Positions 1 to 8,575 are shown, counted from the stretch's first letter. The stretch: DNA of 64,000 nt from Xanthomonas campestris pv. phormiicola (GCA_025666215.1 CP102593.1:3547001-3611000), one strand, 5' to 3'. Made by a program: numbers and translations. The notes: generated from the sequence alone by a model not told the origin.

Positions 1-1
1 C

Positions 2-748
2 TACCGCGGCCTGGAGACGCGGGTGGACGCGGCGGTACCGCGCATGTTCGCGCTGAAGCCGAAGGCGGCCTTCGAGATCCGTCCGGTGGAGCCGTACCGC
101 GCGCAGTCGGCGGCCAGCGGCTCGTACATGCGGCCCAGCGAAGACGGTTCGCGCCCCGGCATCTTCTACGTCAACACCTACGAGCTGCCCAGCCGCAAGA
201 CCTGGGATGCGGAAGACCTGTATCTGCACGAGGCCATTCCCGGCCATCACTTCCAGCTCGGCCTGCAGCAGGAACTGAGCAACCTGCCCAAGTTCCGCCG
301 CTTCGGCGGCGAGACCGCCTACATCGAAGGCTGGGGCATGTACACCGAATCGCTGGGCAAGGACCTGGGCCTGTACCAGGATCCGTACAACTACTTCGGC
401 TACCTGCAGAACGAGCTGTGGCGGGCGATCCGCCTGGTGGTGGACACCGGCCTGCACAGCAAGGGCTGGACCCGCGAGCAGGTGATCGACTACATGCTCG
501 AGAACTCGGCCACCAGCCGCACCGACGCCGAAGCCGAGGCCGAGCGCTACATGGCCATCCCCGGGCAGGCGCTGTCCTACAAGATCGGCGAGATGAAGAT
601 CCTGCAGCTGCGCGACGATGCCCGCGCCCAGCTCGGCGCCAGGTTCGACATCCGCGAGTTCCACGCCGAGATCCTGAAGGACGGCTCGGTACCGCTGGAC
701 GTGCTGCAGGAGAAGATCGAACGCTGGGTGGCGAGCAAGAAGGGCTGA
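2..748 (+). CDS. DUF885 family protein, C-terminal part
   Basis: The reading frame is already open at the left edge and ends at a TGA, so only about 248 C-terminal residues are visible. The segment has a zinc-metallopeptidase-like HEAIPGHH motif near visible residue 69 and a downstream EGWGMYTE with the glutamate expected of a third metal ligand. This pairing is typical of DUF885, predicted metal-dependent hydrolases, often exported and about 600 residues long in Xanthomonadaceae. Any signal peptide lies outside the window. The substrate is unknown. The family call is firm; peptidase activity is inference. Confidence 0.85.
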   Translation, partial: YRGLETRVDAAVPRMFALKPKAAFEIRPVEPYRAQSAASGSYMRPSEDGSRPGIFYVNTYELPSRKTWDAEDLYLHEAIPGHHFQLGLQQELSNLPKFRRFGGETAYIEGWGMYTESLGKDLGLYQDPYNYFGYLQNELWRAIRLVVDTGLHSKGWTREQVIDYMLENSATSRTDAEAEAERYMAIPGQALSYKIGEMKILQLRDDARAQLGARFDIREFHAEILKDGSVPLDVLQEKIERWVASKKG

Positions 749-784
749 GCGCGACGACGACCGCGCGTGATGCAGCGGCTGCGT

Positions 785-853
785 TGTGGGTGGGACTTCA
801 GTCCCGACGCAGCCTTCTTATCGGGCAACGGTCGGGCCAAAGCCCCTCCTACA
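785..853. repeat. Degenerate REP-like palindrome
   Basis: This stretch begins TGTGGGTGGGACTTCAGTCC and ends in a matching C-rich arm (GCCCCTCCTACA). It is a decayed relative of the perfect hairpin at 21695-21756, which has the same order of G-rich arm, CTTCAG, CCCGACGC, loop and complementary arm. It sits after the DUF885 stop and before the 3' end of the convergent mmuM gene, so it may act as a bidirectional terminator or be a dispersed intergenic repeat. Confidence 0.6.
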
Positions 854-943
854 AGGCATTCAGACACGGCGAGACAGCTGAGCCGTTCCGCTCCTGAAGC
901 GGCACACTCGATGCGCTGTCGAAGCGACGAGGCATGCGCCGGA

Positions 944-1897
944 TCAACCGGCCTGAGGCGCATGCATCCCCAGATGCTGCGCCAACCGCGCGATAGCGCG
1001 CGGCGTGGTGCGGCAGCAGCCGCCGATCAGGCGTGCGCCGGCGGCGCGCCAGGCATCGACACGATCGCCCAGGCCGCAGGCATCGCTGCCGGCACCGTCC
1101 CAGCGCCTGCCTGCAGCGTCGTAGCGCTCGCCGGAGTTCGGATACACCACCAGCGGCAACCGGGTCAGCGTCGCCAGATGCTGCAGCGCTGGGGTGCACA
1201 GCTCCGGCGCGATGCAGTTGATACCGAGCGCGACGACCTGCGGATGGCCGTCGAGCAGCGCCACCACCTCGCGCAGCGGCGTGCCGTCGCTCAGATGCGT
1301 GGTGTCGCGCAGGGTGAACGAAAACCACGCCGTGATCTGCGCAAACTCCTGCAGCAACGCCAGCAGCGCGGCGATCTCCGCCGCCGACGGTTGCGTCTCG
1401 CAGGCCAGCAGGTCCACGCCCGCTGCGACCAGTGCGGCGATACGCGGGCGGTGGAACTCCAGCAGCTGCGCCTGCGGCAGCGCGTAGTCGCCGCGGTATT
1501 CCGAACCGTCGGCCAGATAGGCGCCATACGGTCCCACCGAGCCGGCCACCAGCAGTACGCCGGCATCCGCATGCATCGCCCGATACGCAGCGCGCGCCTC
1601 CAGCGCCAGGTGCGCGCTGCGGGCGATCAATTGCTGCGCTTGCGCCAGGTCCAGTCCGCGCGCGGCGAACCCCAACGGCGTGGCCTGGTAGCTGGCGGTG
1701 ATCGCGCATTGCGCGCCGGCCTGGAAATAATCCAGGTGCACCTGGCCGATCAGCTGCGGCTGCTCGAGCAGCACCTTCGCCGACCACAACGCATCGCCAA
1801 GGTCGCAACCGCGCGCCTCCAGCTCGGTGGCCAGCGCGCCGTCGAGCACGATGCAGCGGTCGTCGGCCAGCAGCGCAGTCAACGGGTTGTGCGGCAT
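944..1897 (-). CDS. mmuM: Homocysteine S-methyltransferase
   Basis: A 317-residue Zn-dependent homocysteine S-methyltransferase that makes methionine using S-methylmethionine or S-adenosylmethionine as methyl donor, in the cytoplasm. The N-terminus has the typical DGALATELEARG signature, and the zinc-binding cysteine triad is present as GINC (Cys228) and GGCC (Cys294, Cys295). The start at 1897 opens with MPHNPLT directly before that signature; the longer in-frame extension is low-complexity and unlikely to be translated. The length is normal for the YagD/MmuM family. It is a single gene divergent from the VOC pair. Whether the substrate is S-methylmethionine cannot be told from sequence. Confidence 0.9.
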   Translation of the reverse strand: MPHNPLTALLADDRCIVLDGALATELEARGCDLGDALWSAKVLLEQPQLIGQVHLDYFQAGAQCAITASYQATPLGFAARGLDLAQAQQLIARSAHLALEARAAYRAMHADAGVLLVAGSVGPYGAYLADGSEYRGDYALPQAQLLEFHRPRIAALVAAGVDLLACETQPSAAEIAALLALLQEFAQITAWFSFTLRDTTHLSDGTPLREVVALLDGHPQVVALGINCIAPELCTPALQHLATLTRLPLVVYPNSGERYDAAGRRWDGAGSDACGLGDRVDAWRAAGARLIGGCCRTTPRAIARLAQHLGMHAPQAG

Positions 1898-2122
1898 GCT
1901 CGCGTCCTCGCCGGCGAAACGTGATGCCGCCATTGTGGCAGGCGGTGGCCGCTGCGCGGAATGCGGGCGGTCGTGCGCACCGCCATTTGCGCACACGCAG
2001 CAGACCGCACCGCCGCCGTATGCGAACGCATATCCCGCGCCACGCGGCGCACAGACTCGCACCTGACGCTGCGCTATGCTCGGCGCATGGCCGACCCTCT
2101 TCCTTCCTTGCCGGAGCAGCGC

Positions 2123-2488
2123 ATGACGTTCACTGCGTTGACGCCGATGCTGCGCAGCGCCGACCTTGCCGCGGCGCTGGCGTTCTACACCGACACGCTG
2201 CAGTTCCGTCTCGACAGCGGCGGCGCAGACGCCGGCTGGGCCTCGCTGCGACATGGGTCGCTGGCGCTGATGCTGGCCGCGCAGCAGGCCACCACCGAGG
2301 CTGCCGTAGCCGGTTTTCCCGGCTCGCTGTACTTCCGCACCGACGACGTCGACGCCTGGTGGCAGCGGCTGCAGCCGCGCGCGCGCATCGCCTATCCGCT
2401 CGAGGACTTCGCCTACGGCATGCGCGAGTTCGCGATCCACGATGCGGACGGCCACCTGCTGCAGTTCGGCCAGGCGCTGTGCCGATGA
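2123..2488 (+). CDS. VOC family (glyoxalase/bleomycin-resistance fold) protein
   Basis: A 121-residue single-module vicinal-oxygen-chelate protein of the bleomycin-resistance/glyoxalase group. It opens with the usual strand (TALTPMLRSADLAAALAFY) and ends with the HDADGHLLQFG type C-terminal strand holding a metal-ligand glutamate or glutamine position. An ATG at 2087 is also in frame, but the ATG at 2123 is chosen because GGAG lies 6 nt upstream and the protein then begins at the conserved first strand. Its stop overlaps the next gene's ATG in an ATGA, so the two VOC genes form one transcript. The substrate is unknown; thiol or metal-dependent detoxification is a guess. Confidence 0.8.
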   Translation: MTFTALTPMLRSADLAAALAFYTDTLQFRLDSGGADAGWASLRHGSLALMLAAQQATTEAAVAGFPGSLYFRTDDVDAWWQRLQPRARIAYPLEDFAYGMREFAIHDADGHLLQFGQALCR

Positions 2489-2880
2489 GCCTGACCCTGC
2501 GCGGCCTGCACCACGTGGCGATCATCGCCGCCGACTACCCGCGGTCGAAGGATTTCTACTGCCGCATCCTCGGCCTGCGCGTGCTCGCCGAGGTCTACCG
2601 CGACGCGCGCGACTCCTGGAAGCTGGACCTGGCCCTGCCCGACGGCACCCAGATCGAACTGTTCTCCTTCCCCGCACCACCGCCGCGGCCCAGCCGTCCG
2701 GAAGCCTACGGCCTGCGCCACCTGGCGCTGCGCGTGGCCGACTTGGACGCCGCCGTCGCCCACCTGCAAGGGCACGGCGTGGTGACCGAGCCGATCCGCA
2801 TCGACGAATACACCGGGCGCCGCTTCACCTTCTTCGCCGACCCGGACGACCTGCCGCTGGAGCTGTACGAGACCGCGTGA
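2485..2880 (+). CDS. VOC family protein, YaeR/GloA2-like
   Basis: A 131-residue VOC protein starting HHVAIIAADYPRSKDFYCRI, the signature of the YaeR/SMU1112c branch of lactoylglutathione-lyase-like proteins. Candidate metal ligands are the early His, Glu in the IELFSFP strand, His in YGLRHLALRV and Glu in LELYE. The start overlaps the previous stop by ATGA, so translation is probably coupled. The reaction is not established for this branch; cells often carry it beside true glyoxalase I. It is cytoplasmic with no signal peptide. The family call is sure, the activity is not. Confidence 0.85.
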   Translation: MSLTLRGLHHVAIIAADYPRSKDFYCRILGLRVLAEVYRDARDSWKLDLALPDGTQIELFSFPAPPPRPSRPEAYGLRHLALRVADLDAAVAHLQGHGVVTEPIRIDEYTGRRFTFFADPDDLPLELYETA

Positions 2881-3132
2881 GCGGCGCAAAGCCCACGTCG
2901 ATTTCGGCTGCGGACTGCTATCGCGCTGCGTTCGCGTTGCCCACTCCCCAGGCACACACAGGCGCGCCGGGGCCAAGCAGCAGCCCGGCATCCGCTGCCG
3001 GATCCTGAAGCGCGCCGGCGACTCGCTGAACCGCCCACGTCCGTCGATTCCCAGCACCATACGCTTGGGTATACAGTCGGCTCCAGGCCGGCATCGCGCC
3101 GGCCGCTTCGCACACACCCTGGGAGGGGACAC

Positions 3133-3585
3133 ATGCGCACCACCTTCAAGACCCTGCTGCTGGCCCTGCCGCTGAGCGTGGCCGCGTTCGTCGCGCAGGC
3201 CGCCGACACCTCGCCGGTCGGCCGCTGGCAGACCATCGACGACGAAACCGGCAAGCCCAAGTCCATCGTGCAGATCGAGCAGGCCGGCAACGGCACGCTG
3301 AGCGGCAAGGTCGTCGAGATCCTGCAGTCCAACCACGGCCCGAACCCGATGTGCGACAAGTGCGACGGCGCGCAGAAAGGCAAGCCGATCAAGGGCATGA
3401 CCATCCTGTGGGGGCTGAAGCCGGACGGCACCGCGGTATGGAGCGGCGGCTCGGTGCTGGACCCGGCCAAGGGCAAGACCTACAAGGCCAAGATCACCCT
3501 CACCGACGGCGGCAAGAAGCTGCAGATGCGCGGCTACATCGGCATCGAGGCGCTGGGACGGACGCAGACCTGGATCAGGGAGTGA
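3133..3585 (+). CDS. Secreted DUF2147 protein
   Basis: A 150-residue protein with a clear Sec signal peptide (basic MRTTFK, hydrophobic core, AQA cleavage near residue 23), so it is periplasmic or exported. The mature part matches DUF2147: GRWQTIDDETGKPKS at the start, a CDKC pair in the middle, and a C-terminal strand ending TQTWIRE. DUF2147 proteins are small beta-rich proteins of unknown role; the CxxC pair could form a disulfide. A strong ribosome site (GGGAGGGG) lies just before the ATG. It is monocistronic, followed by a heptamer array and a strong hairpin. Confidence 0.85.
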   Translation: MRTTFKTLLLALPLSVAAFVAQAADTSPVGRWQTIDDETGKPKSIVQIEQAGNGTLSGKVVEILQSNHGPNPMCDKCDGAQKGKPIKGMTILWGLKPDGTAVWSGGSVLDPAKGKTYKAKITLTDGGKKLQMRGYIGIEALGRTQTWIRE

Positions 3586-3589
3586 GGGC

Positions 3590-3763
3590 GGGACTCGGGA
3601 CTCGGGACTCGGGACTGGGGACTGGGGACTCGGGACTCGAAACAGCGGACTAAAGCAGGCGCTGGCCATACTGCTTGGTTCCGATCCAGTTCCAAAGTCA
3701 GAAAAGGCGCCGCAAGGCGCCTTTTCTGCTTCCGAGTCCCCAGTCCCCAGTCCCCAGTCCCGG
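3590..3763. repeat. Inverted pair of GGGACTC heptamer arrays
   Basis: Left arm about 3590-3640 is seven tandem copies of a 7-bp unit (GGGACTC/GGGACTG). The right arm about 3731-3763 is the reverse complement form (GAGTCCC/CAGTCCC). Between them lies the 12-bp-stem hairpin at 3700-3727. It is one of seven loci in the window with this repeat family. Here it sits between two co-directional genes, DUF2147 and metG. Confidence 0.85.
3700..3727. terminator. Bidirectional intrinsic terminator
   Basis: A perfect 12-bp inverted repeat (AGAAAAGGCGCC, loop GCAA, then its complement) gives a GC-rich core flanked by A-run and T-run, the form of a rho-independent terminator that works in both directions. 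It probably ends DUF2147 transcription ahead of metG. Confidence 0.8.
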
Positions 3764-3811
3764 CTCCACGACTAATGCGATAATCGCGATCCCCCAGGAT
3801 CGCCGTTCCCC

Positions 3812-5884
3812 ATGACCCGCACCGCTCTCGTCACCACCGCCCTGCCCTACGCCAATGGCCCGCTGCACCTGGGCCATCTGGTCGGTTACATCCAGGCCGA
3901 CATCTGGGTGCGCGCACGGCGGCTGCGCGGCGACCGCACCTGGTTCGTCTGCGCCGACGACACCCACGGCACGCCGATCATGCTCGCCGCCGAGAAGGCC
4001 GGGGTCAGCCCGGAGAACTTCATCGCCAATATCCAGGCCAGCCACGAGCGCGACTTCGCCGCGTTCGGGGTGGCCTTCGACCACTACGACTCGACCAACT
4101 CGGCCGCCAACCGCGCGCTGACCGAGGCGTTCTACGCCAGGCTCGAGGCCGGCGGCCACATCGCGCGGCGCTCGGTGGCGCAGTTCTACGATCCCGCCAA
4201 GGGCATGTTCCTGCCCGACCGCTACATCAAGGGCATCTGCCCCAACTGCGGCAGCGCCGACCAGTACGGCGACAACTGCGAGGTCTGCGGCGCCACCTAT
4301 GCGCCGACCGAGCTGAAGGAGCCGAAGTCGGTGATCTCCGGCGCCACCCCGGAACTGCGCGATTCGGAGCACTTCTTCTTCGAGGTCGGCCGCTTCGACC
4401 GCTTCCTGCGCGACTGGCTGGCCGGCGACGTGGCCCTGCCCGGGGTCAAGGCCAAGCTGATGGAGTGGCTGGACAGCGAGGGCGGGCTGCGTGCCTGGGA
4501 CATCTCGCGCGACGCGCCGTATTTCGGCTTCGAGATCCCCGGCCAGCCGGGCAAGTACTTCTACGTGTGGCTGGACGCGCCGATCGGCTACCTGAGCAGC
4601 TTCCAGACCCTGTGCGCGAGCCTGGGCGAAGCGTTCGAACCGCACCTGGCCGCCGGCACCGCCACCGAACTGCACCATTTCATCGGCAAGGACATCGTCA
4701 ACTTCCACGGCCTGTTCTGGCCGGCGGTGCTGCACGGCACCGGCCACCGCGCGCCGACCCGGCTGCACGTCAACGGCTACCTGATGGTGGACGGCGCCAA
4801 GATGTCCAAGTCGCGCGGCACCTTCGTGATGGCGCGCACCTACCTGGACGTGGGCCTGGAGCCGGAAGCGCTGCGCTACTACTTCGCCGCCAAGTCCTCC
4901 GGCGGCGTGGACGATCTGGACCTGAACCTGGGCGACTTCGTGGCGCGGGTCAATGCCGACCTGGTCGGCAAGTTCGTCAACCTGGCCAGCCGCTGCGCCG
5001 GCTTCATCGACAAGCGCTTCGGCGGCCGGCTGGCCGACGCGCTGCCGGATCCGGCGCAGTACGCGCGCTTCGTCGCCGCCCTGGCGCCGATCCGCGAGGC
5101 CTATGAGCGCAACGACGCGGCCAGCGCGATCCGCCAGACCATGACCCTGGCCGACGAGGCCAACAAGTACATCGACGAACACAAGCCGTGGGTGATCGCC
5201 AAGCAGGACGGCGCCGACGCGCCGTTGCAGGCGGTGTGCACGCAGGGCCTGAACCTGTTCCGCGTGCTGGCCGGCGCGCTGAAGCCGGTGTTGCCGCGCA
5301 CCAGCGCCGAGGCCGAAGCCTTCCTGTCCGCGCCGCTCACCGCCTGGGACGACCTGGACGCGCCGCTGCTGGCGCACGTCATCCAGCCCTACGCTGCGCT
5401 GTTCACCCGAATCGACCCCAAACTGATCGACGCCATGACCGAAGCCTCCAAGGACACCCTCGCCCCCGCGCCCGCAGCGACCAAGCCAACGCCAGCCAAG
5501 ACCGAAGCGAAGGCGGTTGCCACCAATCCCGAATCCCCACTCCCCAATCCCGGCCTCATCGGCATCGACGATTTCGCCAAGCTCGACCTGCGCATCGGCA
5601 AGGTGCTGGTCTGCGAATGCGTCGAGGGCTCGGACAAGCTGCTGCGCTTCGAACTGGACGCCGGCGAACTGGGCAAGCGGCAGATCTTCTCCGGCATCCG
5701 CGGCAGCTACGCCGAGCCGGAAAAACTGGTCGGCCGCAGCGTGGTGTTCATCGCCAACCTGGCCCCGCGCAAGATGCGCTTCGGCCTCAGCGAAGGCATG
5801 ATCCTGTCGGCCGGCTTCGACGGCGGCGCGCTGGCGCTGCTCGACGCCGACAGCGGCGCGCAGCCGGGGATGCCGGTGCGTTGA
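3812..5884 (+). CDS. metG: Methionyl-tRNA synthetase
   Basis: A 690-residue cytoplasmic class I aminoacyl-tRNA synthetase that charges tRNA-Met. The HIGH-type motif lies in PYANGPLHLGHL (residues 10-21). A zinc knuckle is formed by Cys143/Cys146 and Cys156/Cys159, KMSKS is at 330-334, an anticodon-binding helical domain follows, and a C-terminal tRNA-binding/dimerisation (EMAP/Trbp111-like) domain starts near residue 582. The domain order and length match the long E. coli-type enzyme. The Ala/Pro/Lys-rich linker before the C-terminal domain contains TNPESPLPNPG (about 571-581), which is an in-frame translation of the heptamer array found between genes. Confidence 0.97.
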   Translation: MTRTALVTTALPYANGPLHLGHLVGYIQADIWVRARRLRGDRTWFVCADDTHGTPIMLAAEKAGVSPENFIANIQASHERDFAAFGVAFDHYDSTNSAANRALTEAFYARLEAGGHIARRSVAQFYDPAKGMFLPDRYIKGICPNCGSADQYGDNCEVCGATYAPTELKEPKSVISGATPELRDSEHFFFEVGRFDRFLRDWLAGDVALPGVKAKLMEWLDSEGGLRAWDISRDAPYFGFEIPGQPGKYFYVWLDAPIGYLSSFQTLCASLGEAFEPHLAAGTATELHHFIGKDIVNFHGLFWPAVLHGTGHRAPTRLHVNGYLMVDGAKMSKSRGTFVMARTYLDVGLEPEALRYYFAAKSSGGVDDLDLNLGDFVARVNADLVGKFVNLASRCAGFIDKRFGGRLADALPDPAQYARFVAALAPIREAYERNDAASAIRQTMTLADEANKYIDEHKPWVIAKQDGADAPLQAVCTQGLNLFRVLAGALKPVLPRTSAEAEAFLSAPLTAWDDLDAPLLAHVIQPYAALFTRIDPKLIDAMTEASKDTLAPAPAATKPTPAKTEAKAVATNPESPLPNPGLIGIDDFAKLDLRIGKVLVCECVEGSDKLLRFELDAGELGKRQIFSGIRGSYAEPEKLVGRSVVFIANLAPRKMRFGLSEGMILSAGFDGGALALLDADSGAQPGMPVR
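5522..5553. repeat. Heptamer array arm inside metG
   Basis: About 32 bp of C-rich repeat (AATCCCGAATCCCCACTCCCCA and a further unit) lies in frame within metG and encodes NPESPLPNPG in the linker before the C-terminal tRNA-binding domain. It is the same family as the intergenic arrays at 3590, 5888 and 17491. No matching inverted arm is seen nearby, so this is the only single-arm copy in the window. Confidence 0.75.
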
Positions 5885-5887
5885 AAG

Positions 5888-5990
5888 CCGGGAATGGAGA
5901 ATCGGGAGTCGGGAATGGGAAAAGGCAAAGCCTCGTCCGTGCCGATAGATCGGCTTCCACCATTCCCGTTTCTCCATTCCCCATTCCCAT
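5888..5990. repeat. Inverted pair of GGGAATG heptamer arrays
   Basis: The left arm (about 5888-5920) has G-rich units such as GGGAATGGAGAATCGGGAGT. The right arm (about 5959-5990) is C-rich (CCATTCCC units). They fill the 105-bp gap between metG and the HAD gene, and the last base of the right arm is within the HAD gene's ATG. Confidence 0.75.
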
Positions 5991-6579
5991 GCACTTAGCC
6001 CTTTTCGACTTCGACCACACCGTCACCACCACCGATACCTATTCGCGGTTCCTGCGCCGCGTCGCCACGCCGCAGCAATTGGCGCGGGCGAAGTGGTCGG
6101 TGGGGCCGTGGTTGGCCGGCTATCGGCTGGGCCTGGTCTCGGCGCAGGCGATCCGCAGGCGGGTCACCCGGATCGTGTTCGCCGGCCGGGACGCGGCGGA
6201 AATCGCCGCGCACGCCCAGGCGTATGCGCACGAGGTCCTGCCGACGCTGCTGCGCCCGGAGATGATGCAGCGCATCGCCTGGCACCAGGCGCAGGGCGAC
6301 CGCGTGGTGCTGGTCTCCGCGTCGCTCGACCTGTACCTGCAACCGTGGTGCGCGCAGCATGGGCTGGCGCTGATCTGCAACCGCCTGGAAACGCGCGACG
6401 GCCAGCTGACCGGCCGCTACGCCGACGGCGATTGCGGGCCGCACAAGGCGCGCCTGATCCGCGCACGCTACGATGTGGCCGCCCATCCGCGCGTCTACGC
6501 CTACGGCGACAGCCGCGAAGACCGGCCGATGCTGGCGCTGGCGCACGAGCGCTGGTACGGCGGCCGCCGCATCGCCTGA
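5989..6579 (+). CDS. HAD-IB phosphatase, SerB-like
   Basis: A 196-residue haloacid-dehalogenase superfamily phosphatase of the PSPase-like IB subfamily. Motif I is FDFDHTVT (aspartate nucleophile, residues 5-12), motif II is the serine of LVSASLDLY, a conserved lysine follows in GPHKARL, and motif IV is [12 protein letters not shown] helical cap lies between motifs I and II. Family members often carry roles in phospholipid head-group or phosphoserine hydrolysis; the substrate here is open. The ATG is formed at the edge of the heptamer array and has no Shine-Dalgarno sequence, so the start is only moderately sure. Confidence 0.85.
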   Translation: MHLALFDFDHTVTTTDTYSRFLRRVATPQQLARAKWSVGPWLAGYRLGLVSAQAIRRRVTRIVFAGRDAAEIAAHAQAYAHEVLPTLLRPEMMQRIAWHQAQGDRVVLVSASLDLYLQPWCAQHGLALICNRLETRDGQLTGRYADGDCGPHKARLIRARYDVAAHPRVYAYGDSREDRPMLALAHERWYGGRRIA

Positions 6580-6616
6580 CCCTGCAGCGCGCCGCAGCCG
6601 ACGCGACGAACCCGCC

Positions 6617-7033
6617 ATGAAGCCCGCCCACGACGCCTTGCTCGAACGCCTCGATCGCCTGCTGCCGCAGACCCAATGCGGCCAGTGCGGCTTCGATGGC
6701 TGCCGCCCGTACGCCGAGGCGATGGCGCGCGGCGCGGCGCAGGTGGACCGCTGCCCGCCCGGCGGCGATGCCGGCGCGCGCGCGCTGGCGCGCGTGCTGG
6801 GCACCGTGCCGCTGCCCTACGACCGCCGCCGCGGCGCGCACAAGCCGCCGCAGGTGGCGTTCGTGATCGAAGCCGACTGCATCGGCTGCACCAAATGCAT
6901 CCAGGCCTGCCCGGTGGACGCCATCGTCGGCGGCGCCAAGCACATGCACACGGTGCTGGCGCCGCTGTGCACCGGCTGCGAGCTGTGCGTGCCGGCCTGC
7001 CCGGTGGACTGCATCGCGCTGCGCCCGGCCTAG
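6617..7033 (+). CDS. rnfB: Soluble RnfB/RsxB-like iron-sulfur protein
   Basis: A 138-residue ferredoxin-like protein. It has the RnfB-type 4Fe-4S module (CGQCGFDGC near residue 20 plus a later DRCP) followed by two classical 4Fe-4S clusters ([12 protein letters not shown] and [12 protein letters not shown]), so up to three clusters. True RnfB is about 180-290 residues with an N-terminal membrane helix; that helix is missing here and the protein starts directly at [13 protein letters not shown]. No other rnf/rsx genes flank it. It may act as a soluble electron carrier. The family is clear, the partner unknown. Annotation pipelines usually name it RnfB. Confidence 0.85.
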   Translation: MKPAHDALLERLDRLLPQTQCGQCGFDGCRPYAEAMARGAAQVDRCPPGGDAGARALARVLGTVPLPYDRRRGAHKPPQVAFVIEADCIGCTKCIQACPVDAIVGGAKHMHTVLAPLCTGCELCVPACPVDCIALRPA

Positions 7034-7108
7034 GCGCCAGCGCCCCGCGCAAATCGCGCCACGCTTGCGCGTGCATGGCGCAAGCAAGCGGAAAGGGATG
7101 AACACCGT

Positions 7109-7146
7109 CCGCGCCCGCGAGATGCCGCAGCATCACGCGGGCGCGG
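7109..7146. terminator. Long GC-rich hairpin after rnfB
   Basis: An 11-bp perfect stem (CCGCGCCCGCG with its complement) and, after a single A-A mismatch, a further 5-bp stem (GATGC/GCATC) close on a CGCA loop. No T-run follows, so it is either a rho-assisted terminator or an mRNA-stabilising structure of the rnfB transcript. Confidence 0.5.
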
Positions 7147-7326
7147 AAGCGCGCTTTGGAGTCGGGCTCGCCAGGACAGCCGCCGGCTCCGCGCCGCGCG
7201 ACCTGACGCGGCCTGCCCGGAATGGATGATGCGCCCTGGCGTCCGGCATCGGCCCGGCCGTCAGCGCATCCGGATCGGCGCCCGCTGCGTATTGCCAGCT
7301 GTCACCGTCTCGCGGAAGCGCCACGC

Positions 7327-8115
7327 ATGCCCATGCCGATCGCCACGTCCCCCCTCGCCCGCGCGCGCCTGCCGCTGGCCGCCACTGTGTGCCTGGCCGT
7401 GCTCGGCGTCGCCGCTCCGGCGCGGGCGATGCTGCACTACGACGGCCTGGCCTATGCGCCGAACGGCCAGCAACTGCTGTACCGCGAGAGCCATTGGGTG
7501 CGCGACGACGGTGCACGGCTGGTGCTGTACCGCTGCGCCGACGGCACGCCGTTCGCGCGCAAGCGCATCGCCGACGGCAGCATCGCCCCGGATTTCGAAC
7601 TGGTCGATGCGCGCAGCGGCTATCGCGAAGGCGTGCGGCGCAGTGGCAGCGGCCGGGTGATGTTCAGCCAGCGCGACGGCCAGGCGGAGCGCAGCGCGCC
7701 GTTGCCGGCGTCGGCCGCGCCGCAGGTGATCGATGCCGGGTTCGATGCCTTCCTGCGCCTGCGCTGGGACGCATTGAGCCAGGGCACGCCGCAGCGCGTC
7801 GCCTTCGTGCTGCCCAGTGCCTTGCGCACGCTGCAGTTCCAGATCAAGCCTGCCGCGGCCGACGCCGGCGTGCAGCGCTACACACTGGAGGTCGACGCCT
7901 GGTATGGCGGCGTGCTGCCGAATATCGCGGTCGCGTACACGCGCAACGACCGCCGCCTGCTCGAGTTCCGCGGCATCGGCAATGTCCGCGATGCGCGCGG
8001 CCGCTACGCGCAGGTGCGCATCGAATTTCCCGAGCGCCTGCGCGATCAGGCCGACGACGCGGCCTGGAACCAGGCGCTGCAGCAACCCCTGGCCGCGCAA
8101 TGCGCTGCGCGCTGA
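7327..8115 (+). CDS. Exported hypothetical protein
   Basis: A 262-residue protein with a Sec-type signal peptide (hydrophobic LPLAATVCLAVLGVAAP, cleavage after ARA near residue 35), so likely periplasmic or exported. The mature part is a mixed alpha/beta sequence with no motif I recognise; a single Cys near the middle and one near the C-terminus could form a disulfide. The start at the ATG at 7327 is supported by GGAAG about 8 nt upstream. It lies upstream of the DUF4345 gene on the same strand with an 88-bp gap. Function unknown. Confidence 0.75.
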   Translation: MPMPIATSPLARARLPLAATVCLAVLGVAAPARAMLHYDGLAYAPNGQQLLYRESHWVRDDGARLVLYRCADGTPFARKRIADGSIAPDFELVDARSGYREGVRRSGSGRVMFSQRDGQAERSAPLPASAAPQVIDAGFDAFLRLRWDALSQGTPQRVAFVLPSALRTLQFQIKPAAADAGVQRYTLEVDAWYGGVLPNIAVAYTRNDRRLLEFRGIGNVRDARGRYAQVRIEFPERLRDQADDAAWNQALQQPLAAQCAAR

Positions 8116-8203
8116 ATCGCACCGGCAGCATCTTCACATCCGTCCGCGTCGCGGCCGCTACACCTATGCAGCGGTCTCCCACACCTCCCGACAAGGAATA
8201 TCC

Positions 8204-8575
8204 ATGGCCAAGGCCTATCTGTGGTTCAACGCCGCGCTGTACGCGGTCCTGGCGCTGTGGTGCACGCTGCTGCCGGCGCAGACCGCCGCGGCGGTCGGCT
8301 ACGTCGGCCTGGACCGCTCCGGGCAGTCCGAATACCTGGTCATCTACGGCGGCCTGCAATTGGGCATGGCGTTCCTGTTCGGCTATTTCGCCCGCAGCGG
8401 CCAGATCCGTACCGGGCTGCTGCTGGCGCTGGCCTTCTACGTGCCGATCGTGCTCTACCGCAGCGCCAGCCTGCTGCGGCTGTGGCCGGTCGGGCCGACC
8501 ACCACCGGCCTGGCCGCGTTCGAAATCGGGCTACTGCTCGCCGCGCTCGCGCTGTGGCGCGGACAGCGTCGTTGA
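8204..8575 (+). CDS. DUF4345-like small membrane protein
   Basis: A 123-residue protein made almost entirely of four predicted transmembrane helices, with GLDRSGQSEYLVIYGGLQLG in the first loop and second helix, as in DUF4345. The start at ATG 8204 has AAGGA seven bases upstream. It lies 58 bp before the ECF sigma factor gene, so it could be part of the sigma/anti-sigma transcript. The family has no known role. Inner-membrane location is likely. Confidence 0.75.
   Translation: MAKAYLWFNAALYAVLALWCTLLPAQTAAAVGYVGLDRSGQSEYLVIYGGLQLGMAFLFGYFARSGQIRTGLLLALAFYVPIVLYRSASLLRLWPVGPTTTGLAAFEIGLLLAALALWRGQRR

Noticed and set aside
3590..3640. CRISPR or microsatellite reading of the heptamer arrays
   Set aside because: Units are 7 bp without spacers, and arms come in complementary pairs, which neither a CRISPR array nor simple slippage explains.
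3698..5977. 759-residue open frame antisense to metG
   Set aside because: High GC leaves the antisense frame open; its composition is typical of a shadow (His/Gln/Arg/Val-rich), and metG is certain.
6617..7033. Part of an Rnf electron-transport operon
   Set aside because: Neighbours are a HAD hydrolase and an exported hypothetical protein; no rnfACDGE is present and the membrane anchor is missing.
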